This document shows positions 60,547 through 64,000 of a stretch of 64,000 bases of DNA, in pieces (position 1 is the first letter of the stretch; the number at the start of each line of letters is the position of its first letter). The stretch comes from Pseudarthrobacter sp. IC2-21 (GTDB lineage: Bacteria; Actinomycetota; Actinomycetes; Actinomycetales; Micrococcaceae), in the NCBI RefSeq assembly GCF_034048115.1, contig NZ_CP139145.1, positions 1,488,001 to 1,552,000 of the forward strand, in the 5' to 3' direction. A program made the translations under genes and the position numbers. Under the pieces are notes generated by a model that worked only from the letters and a program-made list of their open reading frames with translations, searched no databases and was not told the origin of the DNA.

Positions 60547-61518
60547 GTGGCTGCAAATGGCGGTACCAAGGCGATCGTTGCGGCTCTCGCCGCGAACCTG
60601 ACCATCGCCGCCCTCAAGTTCGTGGCATTCATCCTCACGGCTTCCTCGTCGATGCTGGCCGAAGCCATCCACTCCGTTGCAGACTCCGGTAATCAGCTGC
60701 TGCTGCTCATTGGCGGGAAACGTGCCAGCAAGGCGGCCAGCCCGGAGCATCCTTTCGGGTATGGCCGTGAACGCTACATTTACGCCTTCATTGTCTCCAT
60801 AGTGCTCTTCAGCGTCGGCGGACTCTTCGCGTTGTTCGAAGCGTGGCAAAAGCTGCAGGACCCGCACCCCATCGAAGGCAATTTCTGGTGGGTCCCGCTC
60901 GCCGTCCTGCTGGGGGCCATCGCCGCGGAGTCGTACTCCTTCCGGACGGCAATTAAGGAATCCAACCAGACCCGGGGCAAGCAGGGCTGGGTGAGCTTTG
61001 TGCGCACGGCAAAGCAGCCGGAGCTGCCCGTGATCCTGTTGGAGGATTTCGGGGCGCTCCTTGGCCTGTTCTTCGCCATGATCGGTGTGGGCATGACCCT
61101 TATCACCGGGAACGGCGTCTGGGACGCTGCCGGCACCGGCATGATTGGCCTGCTGCTGGTTGCCATCGCCGTGGTGCTGGCCATCGAGACAAAGTCCCTG
61201 CTGCTCGGAGAATCCGCGACCCGGGAGGACGTGGTCCGGATCAGCGCAGCCATTGAGGCCGGGGGACACAACCGCATCATCCACCTCAAGACCCTTCACC
61301 TGGGCCCTGAGGAGTTGCTGGTCGCCGCCAAGATTTCCGTGGGGGCCGCCGAAACGGGGAGGGACATCGCCGCCTCGATTGACGGGGCCGAGTCCAGAAT
61401 TCGTGCCGCCGTCCCGATTGCCCGCGTGATCTATCTGGAGCCGGATCTGCAGCGCGGCCCCCTGCCGGGCGCGGGGCACCATCCGGCTGACGTTCGGCCA
61501 CAGGACCTGCAGGCCTGA
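60547..61518 (+). CDS. Cation diffusion facilitator (CDF) family transporter
   Basis: The 323-residue protein has six hydrophobic segments. The first metal-site helix reads LAEAIHSVADSGNQLLLLIG with the H-x3-D pair, and the fifth-helix site is LLEDFGALLGLFF, an E-D pair in place of H-x3-D as in one CDF subgroup. The loop EHPFGYGRERYIYAFIV is diagnostic. The C-terminal cytoplasmic domain spans about 205-300. It exports divalent cations by proton exchange; which metal is unclear. The start is GTG at 60547. Confidence 0.93.
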   Translation: MAANGGTKAIVAALAANLTIAALKFVAFILTASSSMLAEAIHSVADSGNQLLLLIGGKRASKAASPEHPFGYGRERYIYAFIVSIVLFSVGGLFALFEAWQKLQDPHPIEGNFWWVPLAVLLGAIAAESYSFRTAIKESNQTRGKQGWVSFVRTAKQPELPVILLEDFGALLGLFFAMIGVGMTLITGNGVWDAAGTGMIGLLLVAIAVVLAIETKSLLLGESATREDVVRISAAIEAGGHNRIIHLKTLHLGPEELLVAAKISVGAAETGRDIAASIDGAESRIRAAVPIARVIYLEPDLQRGPLPGAGHHPADVRPQDLQA

Positions 61519-61595
61519 TCCCCAGGCCTGCACACCCGGCTGTGCTCAGGCGATCTTCTATGCCGGCGAGGCTGTTGACGGCCGCCTGCCTCGGA

Positions 61596-62804
61596 TCAGG
61601 CGGTCAGGGGTTTCCTGCGTTCCAGCAGGCCGCTGACTATCGCGACTGCCAGGCCCAGGAGGGCCAACACCGCGCCGACGAGCGCGGGCGCCACGAAGCC
61701 CCACCCCCAGGCGATGACCACGCCGCCCAGGAAGGCGCCCAGCGCGTTGGCGACGTTGAGCGCGGCGTGGTTCAGGGACGATGCCAGGGAAGGTGCGTCC
61801 GGGGAGGCATCCAGAAGGCGGGTCTGCAGGGCGGGCACAAGCAGGGAGCCCGACGCTCCCACCACAAAGACCATGACCAGGGCGGACCACGGCCAGTGCA
61901 CCGCAACGGCGTAGATCACCAGGGCTGCGGCAATGCCTGGCAGGACCCAATAGAGGGTTCCCATCACTGACTTGTCGGCCAGCCTGCCGCCCACCACGGT
62001 TCCCGCGACCATCCCGAGCCCGTAAAGGGCAACAACCAGCGGCAGCAGGGACGCAGGAATGCCGGCCACCAGCGTCATGGTGTGGGCAATGTAGGTGTAC
62101 GTAGCAAAGAAGCCGCCAAAGCCCACAATGCCGATGAGGATGGCCAGCCAGACCTGCAACCGTTTGAGTGCACCCAGCTCGCGGCGGATGCTGGCGTCCG
62201 GGTGGGGCGCTTGGAACGGCACGAATTTCCACAGCAGGACCAGCGTCAGGGCACCGATTGCGCCCACGACGACGAAGAGCAGCCGCCAGCCGAACGTCTG
62301 GCCTACCCAGGTGGCGGCGGGAACGCCGATGACGTTGGAAACGGACAGGCCGGCCATCACCATGGAAATGGCCCAGCCGCGTCTGCTGGCCGGAACCAGG
62401 GAGGCGGCGATCACGGCCGCGACGCCAAAGAAGGCGCCGTGCGGTAACCCGGCCGCGAAACGTGAAACCAGCATGGTGCCGTAGTCCGGAGCCAGGTAGG
62501 ACGTCAGGTTGGCCAAGGTGAAGAACAGCATCAGGCCCAGGGCGAGGTGTTTGCGGGGGAGTTTTGCGCCTACAGCTGCGAGGAGCGGGGCACCCACCAC
62601 GACTCCCAATGCGTAGGCGGAAATGAGGTGTCCGGCTTCCGGGGTGCTGATGTTGAGTCCCTGCTCCACCTCCTTGAGCAGTCCCATCATGGTGAATTCC
62701 GTGACGCCGATTCCCACGCCGCCCATGGCCAAAGCGAAGATGGCCGCACCGATATTGGGAGTCTTGACTCTGGACGTCAGGGGCGTTCGGGTGGTGCTGC
62801 TCAT
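61596..62804 (-). CDS. MFS transporter (arabinose-efflux/AraJ type)
   Basis: The 402-residue protein has twelve hydrophobic helices. It opens IFALAMGGVGIGVTEFTMMGLL and has the SAYALGVVVGAPLLAAVGAKLPRK loop after helix 2 and SRFAAGLPHGAFFGVAAV, which place it in the AraJ/YdhP drug-efflux group. The substrate is unknown. The start is ATG at 62804. Upstream lies a set of direct repeats. Confidence 0.9.
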   Translation of the reverse strand: MSSTTRTPLTSRVKTPNIGAAIFALAMGGVGIGVTEFTMMGLLKEVEQGLNISTPEAGHLISAYALGVVVGAPLLAAVGAKLPRKHLALGLMLFFTLANLTSYLAPDYGTMLVSRFAAGLPHGAFFGVAAVIAASLVPASRRGWAISMVMAGLSVSNVIGVPAATWVGQTFGWRLLFVVVGAIGALTLVLLWKFVPFQAPHPDASIRRELGALKRLQVWLAILIGIVGFGGFFATYTYIAHTMTLVAGIPASLLPLVVALYGLGMVAGTVVGGRLADKSVMGTLYWVLPGIAAALVIYAVAVHWPWSALVMVFVVGASGSLLVPALQTRLLDASPDAPSLASSLNHAALNVANALGAFLGGVVIAWGWGFVAPALVGAVLALLGLAVAIVSGLLERRKPLTA

Positions 62805-62946
62805 GTGCCTGCTTTTCGGGGAGGATGCTGGATTCGGGGAGAATGCCGGGGAAGTGCCGGCGAAATGGGCAGCCGGGCCAACCTAGGCAACCCCGATTCC
62901 GGTGCAGGTATTCCAAGGCGGCCGCCGACCAAGGCCTGCCGTCCAT

Positions 62947-62996
62947 TGTTCCCTATTGGGGGGTGTTCCCTATTTGCGGGTGTTCCCTGATGCGGG
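62947..62996. repeat. Three TGTTCCCT direct repeats spaced 17 bp
   Basis: TGTTCCCT occurs at 62947, 62964 and 62981, exactly 17 bp apart, in the 300-base divergent gap between the MFS and NUDIX genes. The first two copies extend to TGTTCCCTATT. Nothing else recognisable is in the gap apart from the NUDIX promoter region. Confidence 0.7.
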
Positions 62997-63104
62997 CACG
63001 CTACCGTCGGGTGCACCTGCCACGTCAAAAGGATTCCGTCAACGAACATGCCCGTCCGGGCCGGTGCGGCTTCACTCACCGGCCCGCGCTCATAGACTGG
63101 GGCG

Positions 63105-63557
63105 GTGAGTGAACAGATACAGGTAGTTGGCGCCGCAATTCTCGACTCGTTGGAGCACCCCGCGCGCCTGTTGGTGGCACGGCGGACGGCTCCCGAACAG
63201 TTTGCCGGGCTCTGGGAATTCCCCGGCGGCAAGGTTGAAGCCGGCGAGGAGTGTGAGGCTGCGCTGCACCGTGAACTCGGTGAGGAACTGGGCGTCAGGG
63301 TCCGGCTCGGGGCAGAGCTCCACGCGGAGGCCCCCGACGGCTGGCGGCTGAATGAGCGGGCCAGCATGAGGGTATGGCCGGCGGAAATCACCGATGGTGA
63401 ACCCCATCCGCTGGAGGACCACGACGAACTGCGCTGGATGGACCTGGCTGATGTTCAGGCTGTGCTGGGTCTTCCCTGGATTCCTGCCGACTTTCCCATC
63501 GTCCAGGCTCTGCTGGATTCGCTCAGCACCCAGGTGGCCAACGCCCGCACCTCCTGA
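63105..63557 (+). CDS. NUDIX hydrolase, MutT-like (8-oxo-dGTP diphosphatase)
   Basis: The 150-residue protein has a full NUDIX box GGKVEAGEECEAALHRELGEELGV, preceded by LWEFPG as in MutT. The start VVGAAILDSLEHPARLLVARR and the family length suit an 8-oxo-dGTP pyrophosphatase that cleans the nucleotide pool. The exact substrate is unproven. The start is GTG at 63105. It is convergent with the radical SAM gene. Confidence 0.92.
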   Translation: MSEQIQVVGAAILDSLEHPARLLVARRTAPEQFAGLWEFPGGKVEAGEECEAALHRELGEELGVRVRLGAELHAEAPDGWRLNERASMRVWPAEITDGEPHPLEDHDELRWMDLADVQAVLGLPWIPADFPIVQALLDSLSTQVANARTS

Positions 63558-63572
63558 ATTGCCCGCCGTATG

Positions 63573-64000
63573 TCAGAAGAGGGTTGGCTGGCCAAGTGCC
63601 GGTTCCCCGGTGCGGGCCCGCGCAGGCGTGCCGGCCTTCCCGGAAACCGGCAGGATGCCCTCCGGGTACTGTGCTTCTTCGCTGCGGGGATCATCCTCCA
63701 GATCACGGTGGCTGAACCCGTGCCCGCTGGTGAAGCCGTGCCGTTGCTTGAAATAGCGCACCTTGGACGCGAGCCAGGTCCGGTACTCCTTGGACGCATA
63801 CGAACCTGTGCCGTAGAGGCGCCGGTAGCGGCCGGCGAGGTCCGGGTGGTTTTTGGCGATCCACTGCATGAACCATTCCCGGGTGCCGGGTTTCAGGTAT
63901 AGGGCGCCGGCCGTCACCCCCGTGGCGCCGGCAGCGGCCAGGGATCCGAAGAGGGCATCCAAGGCTTCGTCGCTGTCTGAAAGCCACGGCAGGATGGGCA
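63573..64000 (-). CDS. Rv2578c-family radical SAM protein, C-terminal part (5' end outside the window)
   Basis: The frame is open to the right edge; 141 residues are visible. The edge reads PILPWLSDSDEALDAL, then YLKPGTREWFMQWIAKNHPDLAGRYRRLYGTGSYASKEYRTWLASKV, which resembles the C-terminal region of actinobacterial Rv2578c-type radical SAM proteins (HLRPGTREWFMxWL). The cysteine motif itself would lie outside the window. The function of the family is unknown. The last 40 residues are polar and variable. Confidence 0.75.
   Translation of the reverse strand, partial: PILPWLSDSDEALDALFGSLAAAGATGVTAGALYLKPGTREWFMQWIAKNHPDLAGRYRRLYGTGSYASKEYRTWLASKVRYFKQRHGFTSGHGFSHRDLEDDPRSEEAQYPEGILPVSGKAGTPARARTGEPALGQPTLF

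Noticed and set aside
1..64000. Prophage, insertion sequences, toxin-antitoxin or defence islands
   Set aside because: No transposase, integrase, phage structural, restriction or toxin families were recognised; gene order is largely the conserved actinobacterial one.

Overview
The window is high-GC actinobacterial chromosome, most likely Micrococcaceae (Arthrobacter/Pseudarthrobacter type). The evidence is the heavily G/C-ending codon use, the many GTG and TTG starts, the sequences of PNPase, LexA and the DUF222/HNH protein, and a gene order that parallels the infB to lexA segment of other Actinobacteria (infB-rbfA, truB, ribF, rpsO, pnp, M16 peptidase, dapB, dapA, rnj, ftsK, pgsA, cinA, clgR-like, DUF3046, recA, recX, miaB, miaA, dapF, hflX, lexA, LysM protein). 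I see no prophage, insertion sequence, CRISPR array, tRNA or rRNA. The window opens inside infB and closes inside a radical SAM gene.

Layout. 1-2.5 kb: end of infB, and rbfA. 2.5-6 kb: accessory genes (secreted beta-propeller, guanine-deaminase-like enzyme, thioredoxin with zinc ribbon, aminotransferase). 6-16.4 kb: truB, two small membrane proteins, DUF937, ribF, a kynA-kynU tryptophan-degradation pair, rpsO, pnp and an M16 peptidase. 16.4-20.2 kb: small unknown proteins, a LuxR-type regulator with an internal 18-bp repeat, and a DUF222/HNH protein. 20.3-26.3 kb: a compact molybdenum-cofactor island (moaD-moaA divergent from a membrane-anchored molybdo-oxidoreductase, moeA, moaC, mog and moaE). 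26.4-33 kb: dapB, membrane proteins, a truncated DUF222 gene under an SOS box, a nitrilase-fold protein lacking its catalytic cysteine, dapA and RNase J. 33-50.4 kb: ftsK, pgsA, cinA, a ClgR-like regulator, MarR, DUF3046, recA-recX, miaB-miaA, dapF, a methyltransferase, hflX, a DinG/XPD-type helicase, lexA and a LysM protein. 50.4-56.2 kb: hisC-hisB-hisH-(52-aa membrane protein)-hisA, an SseB-like protein and an MFS permease. 56.3-60 kb: DUF1844, infC-rpmI-rplT and a TrmH-type methyltransferase. 60-64 kb: stress membrane protein, CDF transporter, MFS permease, NUDIX hydrolase and the radical SAM fragment.

How the genes work together. Three themes recur. Translation and RNA metabolism: infB, rbfA, truB, rpsO, pnp, rnj, miaA, miaB, infC, rpmI, rplT, trmH and hflX. 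DNA damage response: lexA, recA, recX, a DinG-like helicase, a LysM division-inhibitor candidate, and LexA-box-like palindromes before recA, in the lexA/LysM gap and before the DUF222 remnant. Lysine/diaminopimelate synthesis: dapA, dapB and dapF.

I found no wholly new multi-gene system. The most interesting signals are regulatory: an apparently leaderless six-codon ORF followed by mutually exclusive hairpins ahead of hflX; a hairpin that hides the Shine-Dalgarno of pnp (TTG start); an ATT start on infC, whose product has a very long Ala/Pro/Lys tail; a perfect 19-bp inverted repeat enclosing a second hairpin between infB and rbfA; and the cysteine-less nitrilase homologue.
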